Origin: Ruegeria sp. SCSIO 43209 | GTDB lineage: Bacteria > Pseudomonadota > Alphaproteobacteria > Rhodobacterales > Rhodobacteraceae | NCBI RefSeq assembly: GCF_019904295.1 | Contig: NZ_CP065359.1 | Span: forward strand, 3,222,001-3,286,000 | Length of the DNA stretch: 64,000 nt | Direction: 5' to 3' | Part shown: positions 16,787 through 27,289 of the stretch, piece after piece | Numbering within the stretch: position 1 is the first letter of the stretch | Layout: each line of letters begins with the position of its first letter | The notes under the pieces: model-generated | Database searches by the model: none | What the model was told of the DNA's origin: nothing | Seen by the model: only the letters and a program-made list of their open reading frames with translations | Program-made: the position numbers and the translations under genes

Positions 16787-17635
16787 TTACTCCTGCAGCA
16801 GCTCCAGCTGGCGCATGACCTCGGGGCCGGCGCCCTCGAGCTCGGGACGCTCGATCTGCGCTTGCTCCGTCAACTCGTCAATCTTGGCCTGAATTGCTTC
16901 TTGCCGAATGGTCTGAGCCAATTCATCGCGCACGACCGCCAATTCGGGGGCCTCGGTCTTGCGCTTGTCGTTCAGCGTGACCACGTGCCAACCGAACTGG
17001 GTTTGCACCGGATCCGAGACCTGACCCTTTTCAAGGCCAAGCACGGCACCTTCAAACTCGGGCACCATCTGGCCTTTGCCGAACCAGCCCAGCGCACCGC
17101 CATTGGGGCCAGAGGGTCCTGTGGATTTTTCTTTCGCTAGCTCAGCGAAATCTGCACCTTCTTCCAGTTGGGCTTTGACAGCTTTGGCTTCGTCCTCGGA
17201 TTCGACCAGAATGTGGCTGGCATTGAACTCGTCTTCGCCCTGAAACTCGGCGAATTGCGTGTCATAGGCGGCCTGTATGGCCTCATCAGTGACACTGGCG
17301 GCTGTCAGCGCTTCGACGGTTTGCACGGCGCGCAGGGACCGGGTTTCGTTTTCCAGTCGAAGGGCGTTGAGTGTATTCAGCTCTTCCTGTTCAAGGCTCA
17401 GAAGGTGCTGCTGGACAAGTTGCTCGAGGATGAAATCATATAGCACCTCATCTTCAAGCTGCTGATACTGCGCCGGCAGCGCCGAGGCGGTGGCGATGAC
17501 GTGACCCAATGTGATCTCGTCGCCGTTCACGCGGGCAACCACGGTGTTGGCATCCGGTGCGTCCTGGGCGGCCAGCGGCAACGCCATCACGGCAGCAAGC
17601 GCAAGCGATGGCAGAAAAGTGAGGCCTTTGGGCAT
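16787..17635 (-). CDS. Periplasmic parvulin-type peptidyl-prolyl isomerase
   Basis: A 282-residue foldase. The signal peptide is MPKGLTFLPSLALAAVMALPLAA; no lipobox is seen. A SurA/PrsA-like N-terminal chaperone region follows (VVARVNGDEITLGHV), then a parvulin domain at about residues 137-230 (FNASHILVES, then GGALGWFGKGQMVPEFE and TQFGWHVV). The tail is helical and acidic. It would assist folding of exported proteins, fitting its divergent neighbour secA. It is probably co-transcribed with argJ and mutT. Confidence 0.88.
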   Translation of the reverse strand: MPKGLTFLPSLALAAVMALPLAAQDAPDANTVVARVNGDEITLGHVIATASALPAQYQQLEDEVLYDFILEQLVQQHLLSLEQEELNTLNALRLENETRSLRAVQTVEALTAASVTDEAIQAAYDTQFAEFQGEDEFNASHILVESEDEAKAVKAQLEEGADFAELAKEKSTGPSGPNGGALGWFGKGQMVPEFEGAVLGLEKGQVSDPVQTQFGWHVVTLNDKRKTEAPELAVVRDELAQTIRQEAIQAKIDELTEQAQIERPELEGAGPEVMRQLELLQE

Positions 17636-17673
17636 GGAATTATCCTATTTCTTTGCCGCGACAGGGCGCAGCG

Positions 17674-17701
17674 TTGACACTGTGGAACCTGCCCCTTACA
17701 T
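17674..17701 (+). promoter_or_regulatory. Candidate sigma-70 promoter for secA
   Basis: A perfect -35 hexamer TTGACA (17674-17679) is followed after 16 nt by TTACAT (17696-17701), a weak -10. It lies about 110 nt before the secA start in the divergent prsA-like/secA gap. Alphaproteobacterial -10 elements are often degenerate, so this is only a candidate. Confidence 0.4.
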
Positions 17702-17811
17702 CGCTTTGAAGCCTTGGACAGGGCCGCCTTTCACCCCCCGTATCTAGGGGCTGCGCGCAAGGTGGGCAAGCCTGTCGCAACCAAGAAAAAAACAGATCCG
17801 CTGGAGTGAAC

Positions 17812-20529
17812 ATGCTGGGACTCGGAACGCTCGCCAAAAAGGTGTTCGGAACACCGAACGACCGCAAGATCAAGGCGGCCCGCCCGCTGGTCGAAAAGAT
17901 CAATGCGCTGGAGCCGGAGTTCGAGATCCTGACCGACGATGGCCTGATCGAGAAAACCGCTGAGCTGCGCAAACGAGCGCTGGACGGTGAAAAGCTGGAT
18001 GACTTGCTGCCGGAAGCATTTGCCAATGTCCGCGAAGGGGCCAAGCGCGCCCTAGGTCTTCGGGCCTTTGATGTGCAGTTGATGGGTGGTTTGTTCCTGC
18101 ACCAGGGCAACATCTCGGAAATGAAAACGGGTGAAGGCAAAACCCTGGTCGCCACCTTCCCCGCCTATCTGAATGCACTGACCGGCAAGGGCGTACATGT
18201 GGTCACGGTGAACGAATACCTGGCCAAGCGCGACTCGGAATGGATGGGCAAGGTGTTTGCGTCCGTTGGCATGACGACCGGTGTGATCTGGTCGGGCCAA
18301 CCGGATGCCGAGAAGATGGCGGCGTACAAGTGTGACATCACCTATGCCACAAATAATGAGTTGGGCTTCGACTATCTGCGCGACAACATGAAGGCCGATC
18401 TGGAACAGGTCTATCAGAAGCACCACAATTTCGCGATCGTCGACGAAGTCGACTCGATCCTGATTGATGAGGCGCGGACACCGCTGATCATCTCGGGGCC
18501 GGCACAAGACCGATCGGACCTTTATACTGCCATCGATACCGTGATCCCGACGCTGCAGGACGATCATTACTCGCTCGATGAAAAAAGCCGCAGCGTGACG
18601 TTCACCGATGAAGGCAACGAGTTTTTGGAGCAGCAACTGCTTTCAGCGGGTCTGCTGCCCGAGGGGCATTCGCTGTACGACCCCGAAAGCACCACTGTAG
18701 TGCATCACGTCAATCAGGGCCTGCGCGCGCATAAACTGTTCCAACGTGACAAGGACTATATCGTTCGGGATGGCAATGTGGTGCTAATCGACGAATTCAC
18801 CGGTCGGATGATGCCGGGCCGCCGCTTGTCGGAGGGTCTGCACCAAGCCATCGAAGCCAAGGAAGGCGTACAGATTCAGCCCGAGAATGTGACGCTGGCC
18901 AGCGTGACATTCCAGAACTATTTCCGCCTCTATGACAAGCTGTCCGGCATGACCGGCACTGCGCTGACCGAGGCGGAAGAATTTCAGGAAATCTATGGTC
19001 TGGGTGTGGTCGAGGTTCCGACCAACAAACCAATCGCGCGTGAGGACAAAGACGACCAGGTCTACCGCACGACAGCCGAAAAATACGGTGCCATTATTGA
19101 ACAGGTCAAAAAGGCCGGTGAAAAAGGTCAGCCGGTTCTTGTCGGTACCACGTCGATCGAAAAGTCCGAAGTGATCAGCCAGATGCTGGACAAAGAGGGA
19201 ATCGAGCACAACGTTCTGAACGCCCGCCAGCATGAACAGGAAGCGCAGATCGTGGCAGATGCCGGCCGTCTGGGTGCGGTGACCATCGCCACCAACATGG
19301 CGGGCCGCGGCACCGATATTCAGCTGGGCGGCAATGTCGAGATGAAGGTGCTGCAGGCGCTGGCGGAAAACCCCGAGGCTGACCCGGCCGAATTGCGTGC
19401 GGCAGAAGAAGCCAAGCACGCAGAAGAAAAGGAAAAGGTGCTGCAGGCCGGTGGTCTTTACGTAATGGCGTCCGAACGTCATGAAAGCCGCCGGATCGAC
19501 AACCAGCTACGCGGGCGTTCGGGACGCCAAGGTGACCCGGGCCGCACCGTGTTCTACCTGAGCCTGGAAGATGACCTGATGCGCATCTTCGGTTCGGAAC
19601 GTTTGGACAAGGTCCTGACCACGCTGGGCATGAAAGAGGGCGAGGCAATCATTCACCCCTGGGTGAACAAATCGCTGGAACGGGCGCAATCCAAAGTCGA
19701 AGGTCGCAACTTTGACATGCGCAAAAACGTTCTGAAATTCGACGACGTGATGAACGATCAGCGGAAAGTCGTGTTCAGCCAGCGGCGTGAAATCATGTCA
19801 GCGGATGATCTGTCGGATGTCGTGTCCGATATGCGTGAGCAGGTGATCGACGATATGATCGACGAATTCATGCCGCCAAAATCATATGCAGATCAATGGG
19901 ATACAGAAGGTCTGCACGGAGCGGTCAAAGAGAAGCTGACCATCGATGCGCCGGTTCAGGACTGGGCCGCCGAGGAAGGCGTAGATGACGAGCAAATCCG
20001 CGAACGTCTGATCAAAGCCGCCGATGAAATGATGGCGCAGAAGGCCGTGGCGTTTGGCCCGGAAAACATGCGCAACATCGAAAAGCAGGTTCTGCTGCAG
20101 ACTATCGATGGCAAATGGCGCGAACATCTTTTGACGCTGGAACATCTGCGCTCGGTCGTGGGTTTCCGTGGCTATGCACAGCGCGATCCGCTGAACGAAT
20201 ACAAGAACGAAAGCTTCCAGCTGTTCGAAGGGATGCTTGATTCCTTGCGCGAAACCGTCACTCAGCAATTGTCGCGCGTGCGCCCGCTGAGCGAAGAAGA
20301 ACAGAAGGAAATGCTCGCGCAGATGGCAGCACAACAGGCACAGGCGCAGAAAGCTGTGGATCAAGCTGCCGGGAATGCTGAGGCGATCGCCGAAGCCGAA
20401 GCGTCTGGTGACAGTCGTCCGGGTTTTGTCGAGGATGATCCTTCGACTTGGGGTAACCCGTCACGCAATGATCCTTGCCCTTGTGGCTCGGGGAAAAAAT
20501 TCAAACATTGCCACGGCAGGTTGACTTAA
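17812..20529 (+). CDS. secA: Preprotein translocase ATPase SecA
   Basis: A 905-residue motor that drives proteins through SecYEG. Start ATG 17812 is set by GGAG 5 nt upstream; a GTG 6 nt earlier overlaps that site. Walker A is MKTGEGKT, the DEAD-like box is [16 protein letters not shown], the NBD2 segment is [13 protein letters not shown], and [18 protein letters not shown] is canonical. The C-terminus ends in the zinc-binding SecB-interaction motif [13 protein letters not shown]. Length and motifs are normal for the group. It is divergent from the parvulin gene. Confidence 0.97.
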   Translation: MLGLGTLAKKVFGTPNDRKIKAARPLVEKINALEPEFEILTDDGLIEKTAELRKRALDGEKLDDLLPEAFANVREGAKRALGLRAFDVQLMGGLFLHQGNISEMKTGEGKTLVATFPAYLNALTGKGVHVVTVNEYLAKRDSEWMGKVFASVGMTTGVIWSGQPDAEKMAAYKCDITYATNNELGFDYLRDNMKADLEQVYQKHHNFAIVDEVDSILIDEARTPLIISGPAQDRSDLYTAIDTVIPTLQDDHYSLDEKSRSVTFTDEGNEFLEQQLLSAGLLPEGHSLYDPESTTVVHHVNQGLRAHKLFQRDKDYIVRDGNVVLIDEFTGRMMPGRRLSEGLHQAIEAKEGVQIQPENVTLASVTFQNYFRLYDKLSGMTGTALTEAEEFQEIYGLGVVEVPTNKPIAREDKDDQVYRTTAEKYGAIIEQVKKAGEKGQPVLVGTTSIEKSEVISQMLDKEGIEHNVLNARQHEQEAQIVADAGRLGAVTIATNMAGRGTDIQLGGNVEMKVLQALAENPEADPAELRAAEEAKHAEEKEKVLQAGGLYVMASERHESRRIDNQLRGRSGRQGDPGRTVFYLSLEDDLMRIFGSERLDKVLTTLGMKEGEAIIHPWVNKSLERAQSKVEGRNFDMRKNVLKFDDVMNDQRKVVFSQRREIMSADDLSDVVSDMREQVIDDMIDEFMPPKSYADQWDTEGLHGAVKEKLTIDAPVQDWAAEEGVDDEQIRERLIKAADEMMAQKAVAFGPENMRNIEKQVLLQTIDGKWREHLLTLEHLRSVVGFRGYAQRDPLNEYKNESFQLFEGMLDSLRETVTQQLSRVRPLSEEEQKEMLAQMAAQQAQAQKAVDQAAGNAEAIAEAEASGDSRPGFVEDDPSTWGNPSRNDPCPCGSGKKFKHCHGRLT

Positions 20530-20629
20530 CGTCACCTGCTTTCCACCACAATGAGTCCGCCTCACGGCCACATATTGGCCTTGATTGGGAAGCAAATTGC
20601 GACTCGCTCCTTCAACTGGGGAGGGTGTC

Positions 20630-21547
20630 TTGTTTGTCATTAAGAACTACGTGACCACGGGCGGAACCGTTGCCTGCGCTCTGGCCATTGGATATTTGAT
20701 GCAAAGCGGATCGGCGCAGCAACCCAATGCTGAGCCGAGCGGTGAACGCGTCGCTTCGATCTCGGAACAGGACTCGGACCTGACCGGACTGGAAAGCGTT
20801 GTCCTGACCTCTTCTTCCCCGACAGAAACGCGTCCCAAGGATCTATCTCAATCCATACGCTCAGCGCCAGAAACCAGCCGTTTGCCTTCGAATTGCGATA
20901 TGAGCGCGCGCGCCATGGCTGTGCCCGGCGCCAACGTACGGCTGCGGGTCAAGGCCCCCTGCCACGCCAATGAGACCATTGAGGTTCATCACAACGGGCT
21001 GGTTTTCAGCACCGAGACCGATGCGCTTGGCGGCTTGAACCTGACCATCCCGGCGCTGTCGGAATACGCTATTTTCCTGATCTCGCTGCCGGATGAGAAA
21101 GGCACCGTTGCGACGACGCATGTGCCCGAGATCAACAGCTTCAACCGGGTTGCCTTGCAGTGGCAGGGCGAAACCGATCTGCAGCTTCATGCGCTGGAAT
21201 TCGGCGCAGGTTACGGGGAAGAAGGCCACGTGTGGTCAGGGTCCCAGACCGGCGGCGCGGGCTCGGTGATCCATCTGGGTCAGGGCGGTTCGGACGTCGC
21301 GCGCAACATCGAGGTTTATTCATACCCCATTGAGACCGCAACCGAGGCCGGTAGTATCACTCTGTCGGTTGAAACTGAGGTCACCGAAGCAAATTGCGGC
21401 AAGCCCCTAAGCGTGCAATCATTGGAATGGCGCGCGGAACGGCTACGCTCACGCGACCTGTCGCTGGATATGCCCGGTTGTGAGGCAGCTGGCGATTTTC
21501 TGGTGTTGAATAATCTGTTCTCAGACCTGACAATCGCTGCCAAATAA
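20630..21547 (+). CDS. Envelope protein of unknown function, TTG start
   Basis: A 305-residue protein. I choose TTG 20630 because GGGGAGGG lies just upstream; it gives MFVIKNYVTTGG followed by a hydrophobic segment (VACALAIGYLM) that should be a signal anchor. The remainder is polar: a disordered, Ser/Thr-rich stretch (about residues 25-85), then beta-rich sequence with paired cysteines (NCDMSARAM, KAPCHAN, ANCGKPL, MPGCEAAG). I do not recognise a domain; homologues in this group are sometimes labelled translocase, apparently because of the secA neighbour. It probably faces the periplasm and is followed at 25 nt by the PstS-OmpA gene. Confidence 0.7.
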   Translation: MFVIKNYVTTGGTVACALAIGYLMQSGSAQQPNAEPSGERVASISEQDSDLTGLESVVLTSSSPTETRPKDLSQSIRSAPETSRLPSNCDMSARAMAVPGANVRLRVKAPCHANETIEVHHNGLVFSTETDALGGLNLTIPALSEYAIFLISLPDEKGTVATTHVPEINSFNRVALQWQGETDLQLHALEFGAGYGEEGHVWSGSQTGGAGSVIHLGQGGSDVARNIEVYSYPIETATEAGSITLSVETEVTEANCGKPLSVQSLEWRAERLRSRDLSLDMPGCEAAGDFLVLNNLFSDLTIAAK

Positions 21548-21572
21548 GCAGCAGGCAGATTTACGGTTTCCA

Positions 21573-23129
21573 ATGAGCATTCTTCGTGCGGCGTTCGCCG
21601 CGCTTTTTGCCTTATCCTTGGCACAAAGCGTATTCGCGCAGGACATCACTTTGACCTCGCATGACGGCAAGGTAGAAGTGGTCGGCACCCTTCTTGGTTA
21701 CGACGGTGAATTCTACCGTGTCGATACGCAATTCGGAGAGCTAACGGTCGATGGATCGGGGGTCACCTGCGACGGCCCAGCTTGCCCCAACCTGACGGAT
21801 TTTGTGGCCGAAGTTCGTTTCTCTGGCTCATCAGTGATCGCCGAGACACTGCTGCCCGCGCTTGCACAGGGCTTTGCCATCGAGGAAGGGTTAACCCTGT
21901 CACAGCCCGAGGGCACCGGAGACCTGCGGGTCTACGCCCTGAATCAGCCTGATCGGCAGGCGCCTTTGGCGAGGTTCATATTTCGTGCAACGGATACGGC
22001 TGACGGCTTTATCGATCTGGTTGAGAACACCGCAGATGTCGTGTTGGCGCAGCGGGAAATTCGATCAGACGAACTGGAGTTGACCAAAGCCGCTGGGCTC
22101 GGAGATCTGACGCAAACCCGCCGATCGCGTGTCTTGGCTCTGGATGCGATCGTTCCGATTGTGTCGGGCGACAATCCCGTGCGTCAGATTTCGCTTGCTG
22201 ATCTGGTGATGGTCTTTACCGCCGAGGTCACAAATTGGAGCGATCTCGGCGGTCCCGATGCGCCGATCTCTCTGCATCTGCCACAGGTCGGTTCCGGGCT
22301 GGATCAGGCGGTCGAGGATTTGCTGCTTGCACCTGCCAACGCTCATATGACCGCTCAGATCGCACGGCATGACCGCAACAGCGATCTGGTGCGCGCGGTC
22401 TCGAACGACCCGTTCGCGCTCGGCGTCGCCAGCCTTGCAGAGGCCGGGACTGTGCGCGCCCTGCCTCTGACCGGTGGGTGCGGACATACCCTGTCGGCAA
22501 CACGGCAATCGGTCAAGACCGAAGATTATCCGCTGACCTCACCCATGTTTTTCTATTTGCCACAAAGACGATTGCCCAAAGTCGCGCGACAGTTTTTGGC
22601 CTATACCCAAAGCAGCGCCGCACAGATGGTCATCCGGCAAGCCGGATTTGTCGATCAATCCCTTGAAACAATCCAGGTTGGGCTGCAAGGCGATCGGCTG
22701 GCCAATGCGATCAGCACCGGTGGAGCTGAGGTCGGGTTGGAAGAGTTGCAGCGCATGATCGAAACCCTCCGTCCACTTTCGCGGCTATCTTTGTCCTTTC
22801 GGTTCGAACCGGGGTCGTCGCGACCCGATGCTCAGTCCCGGTCAAACATCTTGAACCTTGCGCAAGCTTTGGAAAGCGGAACGTTGGAGGCGCGTCAATT
22901 GATCTTTGTTGGGTTTAGTGACGGCGAGGGCGCGGCGGTCGCCAATTCACGTATTGCCCTGCAGCGAGCCAAAACCGTCCGAAACGCAGTGCTGGCATCG
23001 GTCGAAACCAGCCTCCCCGACAGCATCGAAATCAGTGTCGAGGGCTTTGGCGAGGCCATGCCGATGGCCTGCGACGACACCGAATGGGGCCGCAAGGTGA
23101 ATCGTCGGGTCGAAGTTTGGATCCGATAA
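21573..23129 (+). CDS. PstS-like binding domain fused to an OmpA peptidoglycan-binding domain
   Basis: A 518-residue exported protein. The signal peptide is MSILRAAFAALFALSLAQSVFAQ. After a small N-terminal segment of about 60 residues comes a phosphate-binding-protein-like region (about 70-360: VRFSGSSVIAETLLPAL, then ALDAIVPIVSGDNPVRQIS and ADLVMVFTAEVTNWSDLGG). The C-terminus (about 390-518) is an OmpA/MotB domain: FRFEPGSSRPD, VGFSDGEGAA and the terminal GRKVNRRVEVW. It would tether a periplasmic ligand-binding module to peptidoglycan. Ligand and role are unknown; it has no Pst transporter beside it. Confidence 0.85.
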   Translation: MSILRAAFAALFALSLAQSVFAQDITLTSHDGKVEVVGTLLGYDGEFYRVDTQFGELTVDGSGVTCDGPACPNLTDFVAEVRFSGSSVIAETLLPALAQGFAIEEGLTLSQPEGTGDLRVYALNQPDRQAPLARFIFRATDTADGFIDLVENTADVVLAQREIRSDELELTKAAGLGDLTQTRRSRVLALDAIVPIVSGDNPVRQISLADLVMVFTAEVTNWSDLGGPDAPISLHLPQVGSGLDQAVEDLLLAPANAHMTAQIARHDRNSDLVRAVSNDPFALGVASLAEAGTVRALPLTGGCGHTLSATRQSVKTEDYPLTSPMFFYLPQRRLPKVARQFLAYTQSSAAQMVIRQAGFVDQSLETIQVGLQGDRLANAISTGGAEVGLEELQRMIETLRPLSRLSLSFRFEPGSSRPDAQSRSNILNLAQALESGTLEARQLIFVGFSDGEGAAVANSRIALQRAKTVRNAVLASVETSLPDSIEISVEGFGEAMPMACDDTEWGRKVNRRVEVWIR

Positions 23130-23132
23130 CCC

Positions 23133-23888
23133 TTACAAATAGCCTTGCGAGCGGAAACTCAGTTCAGCCGATTTCCCGATGATCAGGTGATCATGCAAAG
23201 TCAGCCCAAGGGCGGAACACGCATCCTGAATCCGGTTGGTCATATCGATATCCGACTGCGACGGCGTCGGATCACCGGATGGATGATTGTGGACCAGGAT
23301 CAGAGCCGAGGCATTGAGTTCCAACGCCCGCTTCGCGACCTCTCGCGGATAGACCGGCACATGATCCACCGTGCCTTTGGCCTGCTCTTCATCCGCAATC
23401 AGCACATTCTTGCGATCTAGATAAAACACACGAAACTGCTCGATCTCGCGGTGCGCCATCGTGGTGTGACAATAGTCCAGAAGCGCATCCCATCCCGAGA
23501 TCACATGCCGTTGCATCACCCGGGCACGCGCCATGCGATGGGCACAGGCCTCAAGGATTTTCAGATCGGTAATCACCGTGTCCCCAACGCCTTTGATCTG
23601 ACGCAGCCGTTCCTCGGGTGCAGTCAACACACGATTGAAATCACCAAACTCTTCCATCAGTGCCCGAGCCAGCGGTTTCACATCCTGACGCGGGATGGAT
23701 CGGAACAGAGCAAGTTCCAGCAGTTCATAATCCGGCATCGCTGCTGATCCGCCAGACATGAACCTTTCGCGCAGCCGCTTGCGATGGTCTTTGATGTAGG
23801 AGGGTAACCGACCAACGGGCAGCGGCTGCGCCGGTGCTTCATCCGTATCGAACAGCATGGGGGCTTCGGCAAAGGCGTCTTGGGTCAT
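23133..23888 (-). CDS. radC: RadC family JAB-domain protein
   Basis: A 251-residue protein of the RadC/YicR family. A helix-hairpin-helix-like region (LRQIKGVGDTVITDLKILEA) precedes a JAB/MPN domain with the metal motif HNHPSGDPTPSQSD. The biochemical role of RadC is unsettled; the older link to recombinational repair is doubtful. It ends 3 nt from the convergent PstS-OmpA gene. Confidence 0.9.
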   Translation of the reverse strand: MTQDAFAEAPMLFDTDEAPAQPLPVGRLPSYIKDHRKRLRERFMSGGSAAMPDYELLELALFRSIPRQDVKPLARALMEEFGDFNRVLTAPEERLRQIKGVGDTVITDLKILEACAHRMARARVMQRHVISGWDALLDYCHTTMAHREIEQFRVFYLDRKNVLIADEEQAKGTVDHVPVYPREVAKRALELNASALILVHNHPSGDPTPSQSDIDMTNRIQDACSALGLTLHDHLIIGKSAELSFRSQGYL

Positions 23889-23970
23889 AACACCACTCTG
23901 ACGCAGAATCGGTTTCCGAAAAGTTAACGCGCCCTATCCCGGCCTGCCGGATCGGCAGCACACGGATCCC

Positions 23971-24038
23971 CTGTTTCATCTGGCCATAAATATCTCGGGG
24001 GGGTCGCCCAAAGGGCGATGGGGGCAGAGCCCCCCTGC
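23971..24038. repeat. Double-hairpin intergenic repeat between radC and dnaJ
   Basis: Two adjacent perfect 6-bp hairpins occur here: TCGCCC-aaa-GGGCGA (24004-24018) and GGGGGC-aga-GCCCCC (24020-24034). They are flanked by TTTCATCTGGCC and TATCTCGGGG. From memory, this GC-rich paired-hairpin unit with an ATCTGGCC...ATATC flank is a common dispersed intergenic element in Rhodobacteraceae. On the minus strand it lies just after dnaJ and may act as a 3' mRNA end or terminator. Only one copy is seen in this window. Confidence 0.6.
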
Positions 24039-24046
24039 TCAACCGT

Positions 24047-25198
24047 TTAACCCTTCATGCCATCCCAGAAGGACTTTACAGAAGAGAAAAAGCTTTTAGA
24101 TTCCGGGTGGTTATCTTCACCCAAATCGTCAAACTCACGCAGAAGTTCTTTCTGACGACTGGTCAGATTGACCGGAGTTTCCACGGCAAGTTCGATGAAC
24201 ATATCCCCGATGCCTCCGCCGCGCAGGGCGGGCATGCCTTTGCTACGCAGGCGCATCTGGCGGCCCGACTGGCTGCCGGCAGGAATCTGAACACGACCGC
24301 GACCACCGTCGATGGTCGGCACCTCGATCGAACCGCCAAGTGCTGCCTTGGCCATGCTGACTGGCACACGGCAATAGAGGTTCACGCTGTCACGTTCGAA
24401 CAGCTTGTGCTCGGAAACTTCGACAAAAATATAGAGGTCACCGGGAGGACCACCACGCATTCCAGCCTCACCCTCACCGGCCAGACGAATCCGGGTGCCG
24501 GTCTCGACACCGGCAGGGATGTTCACGGACAATGCGCGATCTTTTTCAACGCGCCCCGCACCTTGGCACGACTTACAAGGGTTCTTAATGATCTGACCCA
24601 AACCAGAGCAGGTCGGGCAAGTGCGCTCAACCGTGAAAAAGCCCTGTTGCGCGCGAACCTTGCCCATGCCGGAACAAGTCGGACATGCGGTAGGTTCAAC
24701 ACCACCTTCGGCACCAGTTCCCTCGCAAGAGGAACAGGCCACAGCCGTAGGAACGTTTATGGTTTTCTGCAGGCCTGCATAAGCCTCTTCCAACGTGACC
24801 CGCAGGTTATAGCGCAGGTCTGAACCGCGTGCGGCGCGACGGCCCCCGCCTGCCCCACGCTGGCCACCCATGAAGTCGCCGAACAGATCGTCGAACACGT
24901 CAGAGAACGCGCTGGAGAAATCGCCCTGACCGAAGCCGCCACCGGGACGGCCACCGCCACCGCCCATGCCGTTTTCAAACGCGGCGTGACCAAAGCGGTC
25001 ATAAGCGGCTTTCTTGTCAGCATCGCGCAGAACATCGTAAGCCTCGTTGGCCTCTTTGAACTGCGCTTCGGCATCGGGGTTGTCCTTGTTGCGATCGGGA
25101 TGCAGCTGTTTGGCTTTCGAGCGAAAGCCTTTTTTGATCTCATCCGCAGAAGCGCCCTTGGACACGCCGAGCACTTCGTAATAGTCGCGTTTGGACAT
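24047..25198 (-). CDS. dnaJ: Chaperone protein DnaJ
   Basis: A 383-residue co-chaperone of DnaK. The start [11 protein letters not shown] has an AGAAGGA site upstream. The J domain contains HPDRNKD; a Gly/Phe-rich segment follows ([16 protein letters not shown]); then four zinc-binding repeats ([32 protein letters not shown]) and the client-binding C-terminal domains. It is downstream of dnaK at 74 nt with a strong hairpin between them. Confidence 0.97.
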   Translation of the reverse strand: MSKRDYYEVLGVSKGASADEIKKGFRSKAKQLHPDRNKDNPDAEAQFKEANEAYDVLRDADKKAAYDRFGHAAFENGMGGGGGRPGGGFGQGDFSSAFSDVFDDLFGDFMGGQRGAGGGRRAARGSDLRYNLRVTLEEAYAGLQKTINVPTAVACSSCEGTGAEGGVEPTACPTCSGMGKVRAQQGFFTVERTCPTCSGLGQIIKNPCKSCQGAGRVEKDRALSVNIPAGVETGTRIRLAGEGEAGMRGGPPGDLYIFVEVSEHKLFERDSVNLYCRVPVSMAKAALGGSIEVPTIDGGRGRVQIPAGSQSGRQMRLRSKGMPALRGGGIGDMFIELAVETPVNLTSRQKELLREFDDLGEDNHPESKSFFSSVKSFWDGMKG

Positions 25199-25226
25199 CA
25201 GTATTTCCTTCTGCCTCAACGTAATC

Positions 25227-25253
25227 GGGCCGGCCCGGCAACCGGACCGGCCC
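25227..25253 (-). other. Strong intercistronic hairpin between dnaK and dnaJ
   Basis: GGGCCGG and CCGG arms pair with CCGG and CCGGCCC, giving 11 base pairs with one mismatch and a CAA/TTG loop. No U-run follows. It lies in the 74-nt dnaK-dnaJ gap and probably stabilises dnaK mRNA or attenuates read-through into dnaJ, so that more DnaK than DnaJ is made. Confidence 0.6.
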
Positions 25254-25272
25254 AAATTGGCCCGGTTACCCG

Positions 25273-27180
25273 TTAGTTACGCTTGTCGTCGTCCAGATCT
25301 TCGAACTCGGCGTCGACAATGTCATCGTCACCCGGCGCGGCATCTGCGGCCGCGGGCTCATCTTCGCCCTCTTCCGCCTGTGCCTTATAGATCGCCTCAC
25401 CCAGTTTCATGGCCGCTTCGGTCACGTTCTGGATGCCCGACTTGATCTTGTCGGCATTGTCCGTCTCCAGCTCATCCTTGAGCGCGGCAACAGCCAGTTC
25501 GATCGCTTCGACGGTCGACGGGTCGACCTTGTCGCCATGTTCCTCGATCGATTTCTCGGTCGCGTGGACAAGGCTTTCGGCCTGGTTCTTGGCTTCGACC
25601 AGCTCTTTGCGGGCCTTGTCTGCCTCGGCGTTTTCCTCGGCATCCTTGACCATCTTGTCGATATCTTCGTCCGACAGACCGCCCGAGGCCTGAATGGTGA
25701 TCTTCTGCTCTTTGCCAGTGCCTTTGTCCTTGGCCGAAACCGAGACAATGCCGTTGGCGTCGATGTCAAAAGTCACCTCGATCTGAGGCATGCCGCGCGG
25801 TGCGGGCGGGATCTCTTCCAGATTGAACTGACCCAGGATCTTGTTGTCCGCAGCCATTTCGCGCTCACCCTGGAAACAGCGGATGGTCACGGCGTTCTGG
25901 TTGTCCTCGGCGGTCGAGAAGACCTGAGACTTCTTGGTCGGAATCGTGGTGTTGCGGTCGATCAGGCGGGTGAACACGCCACCCAACGTTTCGATGCCCA
26001 GCGACAGCGGGGTCACGTCCAGCAGAACCACGTCTTTGACGTCGCCCTGCAGAACACCGGCCTGAATGGCGGCACCCATAGCAACAACTTCGTCCGGGTT
26101 CACACCCTTGTGCGGCTCCTTACCGAAGAACTTGGTGACCTCTTCGATCACTTTCGGCATGCGAGTCATACCACCGACCAGAACAACCTCATCCACGTCG
26201 CCAGCCGACAGGCCCGCGTCTTTCAGAGCAGCCTGGCAAGGCTTCATCGACTTCTTGATCAGGTCGCCAACCAGCGATTCCAGCTTGGCACGGGTCAGTT
26301 TCATGACCATGTGCAGCGGCTGACCGTTTGCACCCATCGAGATGAACGGCTGGTTGATTTCGGTCTGCGAGGTCGAGGACAGCTCGATCTTGGCTTTTTC
26401 AGCGGCTTCTTTCAGACGTTGCAGGGCCATCTTGTCTTGCGACAGGTCGACACCGTGTTCTTTTTTGAACTCGTCCGCCAGGTAATTGACGATGCGCATG
26501 TCAAAGTCTTCACCACCCAGGAAGGTGTCGCCGTTGGTCGACTTAACCTCGAACAGGCCGTCGTCGATTTCCAAAATGGTCACGTCGAAGGTACCACCAC
26601 CAAGGTCATAAACCGCGATGGTTTGGGTTTCTTCCTTGTCCAGACCATAGGCCAGCGCAGCAGCTGTCGGCTCGTTGATGATCCGCAGCACTTCCAGACC
26701 GGCGATTTTACCAGCGTCTTTGGTAGCCTGACGCTGTGCGTCGTTGAAGTATGCCGGAACGGTGATAACCGCTTGCGTGACTTCCTCACCCAGATAGCTC
26801 TCGGCGGTTTCCTTCATCTTACCCAGAGTGAAGGCCGAGATCTGGCTTGGGGAGTATTTCTCACCGCGGGCTTCAACCCACGCGTCGCCATTGCCGCCAT
26901 CGACGATGGCGTACGGCACCATTTTCTTATCTTTTTCGACTTCTGCATCATCCACACGACGACCGATCAGACGCTTGACGCCAAAGATGGTGTTGTCGGG
27001 GTTGGTGACCGCCTGACGTTTTGCAGGCTGACCGACCAGTCGCTCATCTTCGGTGAAGGCGACGATCGAGGGCGTGGTCCGCGCCCCTTCTGCGTTTTCG
27101 ATGACCTTCGGCTGAGAGCCGTCCATGATGGCCACACACGAGTTGGTGGTACCGAGGTCAATCCCGATTACTTTTCCCAT
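25273..27180 (-). CDS. dnaK: Chaperone protein DnaK (Hsp70)
   Basis: A 635-residue ATP-dependent chaperone. The start is [15 protein letters not shown] (27180); the frame is open to 27318 but that part is leader. The Hsp70 signatures [17 protein letters not shown] and [13 protein letters not shown] are intact, as is the linker [12 protein letters not shown]. The tail is acidic and ends [11 protein letters not shown]. It works with DnaJ (next gene) and GrpE (58931). An RpoH-type promoter lies upstream at 27290-27319. Confidence 0.98.
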   Translation of the reverse strand: MGKVIGIDLGTTNSCVAIMDGSQPKVIENAEGARTTPSIVAFTEDERLVGQPAKRQAVTNPDNTIFGVKRLIGRRVDDAEVEKDKKMVPYAIVDGGNGDAWVEARGEKYSPSQISAFTLGKMKETAESYLGEEVTQAVITVPAYFNDAQRQATKDAGKIAGLEVLRIINEPTAAALAYGLDKEETQTIAVYDLGGGTFDVTILEIDDGLFEVKSTNGDTFLGGEDFDMRIVNYLADEFKKEHGVDLSQDKMALQRLKEAAEKAKIELSSTSQTEINQPFISMGANGQPLHMVMKLTRAKLESLVGDLIKKSMKPCQAALKDAGLSAGDVDEVVLVGGMTRMPKVIEEVTKFFGKEPHKGVNPDEVVAMGAAIQAGVLQGDVKDVVLLDVTPLSLGIETLGGVFTRLIDRNTTIPTKKSQVFSTAEDNQNAVTIRCFQGEREMAADNKILGQFNLEEIPPAPRGMPQIEVTFDIDANGIVSVSAKDKGTGKEQKITIQASGGLSDEDIDKMVKDAEENAEADKARKELVEAKNQAESLVHATEKSIEEHGDKVDPSTVEAIELAVAALKDELETDNADKIKSGIQNVTEAAMKLGEAIYKAQAEEGEDEPAAADAAPGDDDIVDAEFEDLDDDKRN

Positions 27181-27289
27181 ATTTTCAATCCCTTTCCATT
27201 CAAGGCGATGTCCCGAGGGTTGGACCCGTTGCGGCATCCTGCCCCCGATTGATGTGCGCGACAGCACTACACCATCGCGCGTCGAGGCG

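Noticed and set aside
18784..19482. 232-codon open frame opposite secA
   Set aside because: Overlaps the conserved SecA ATPase core on the other strand and shows no family features.
25537..27252. 571-codon open frame opposite dnaK
   Set aside because: Antisense to a fully conserved Hsp70 gene; the translation has no domain and such frames are a known artefact opposite dnaK.
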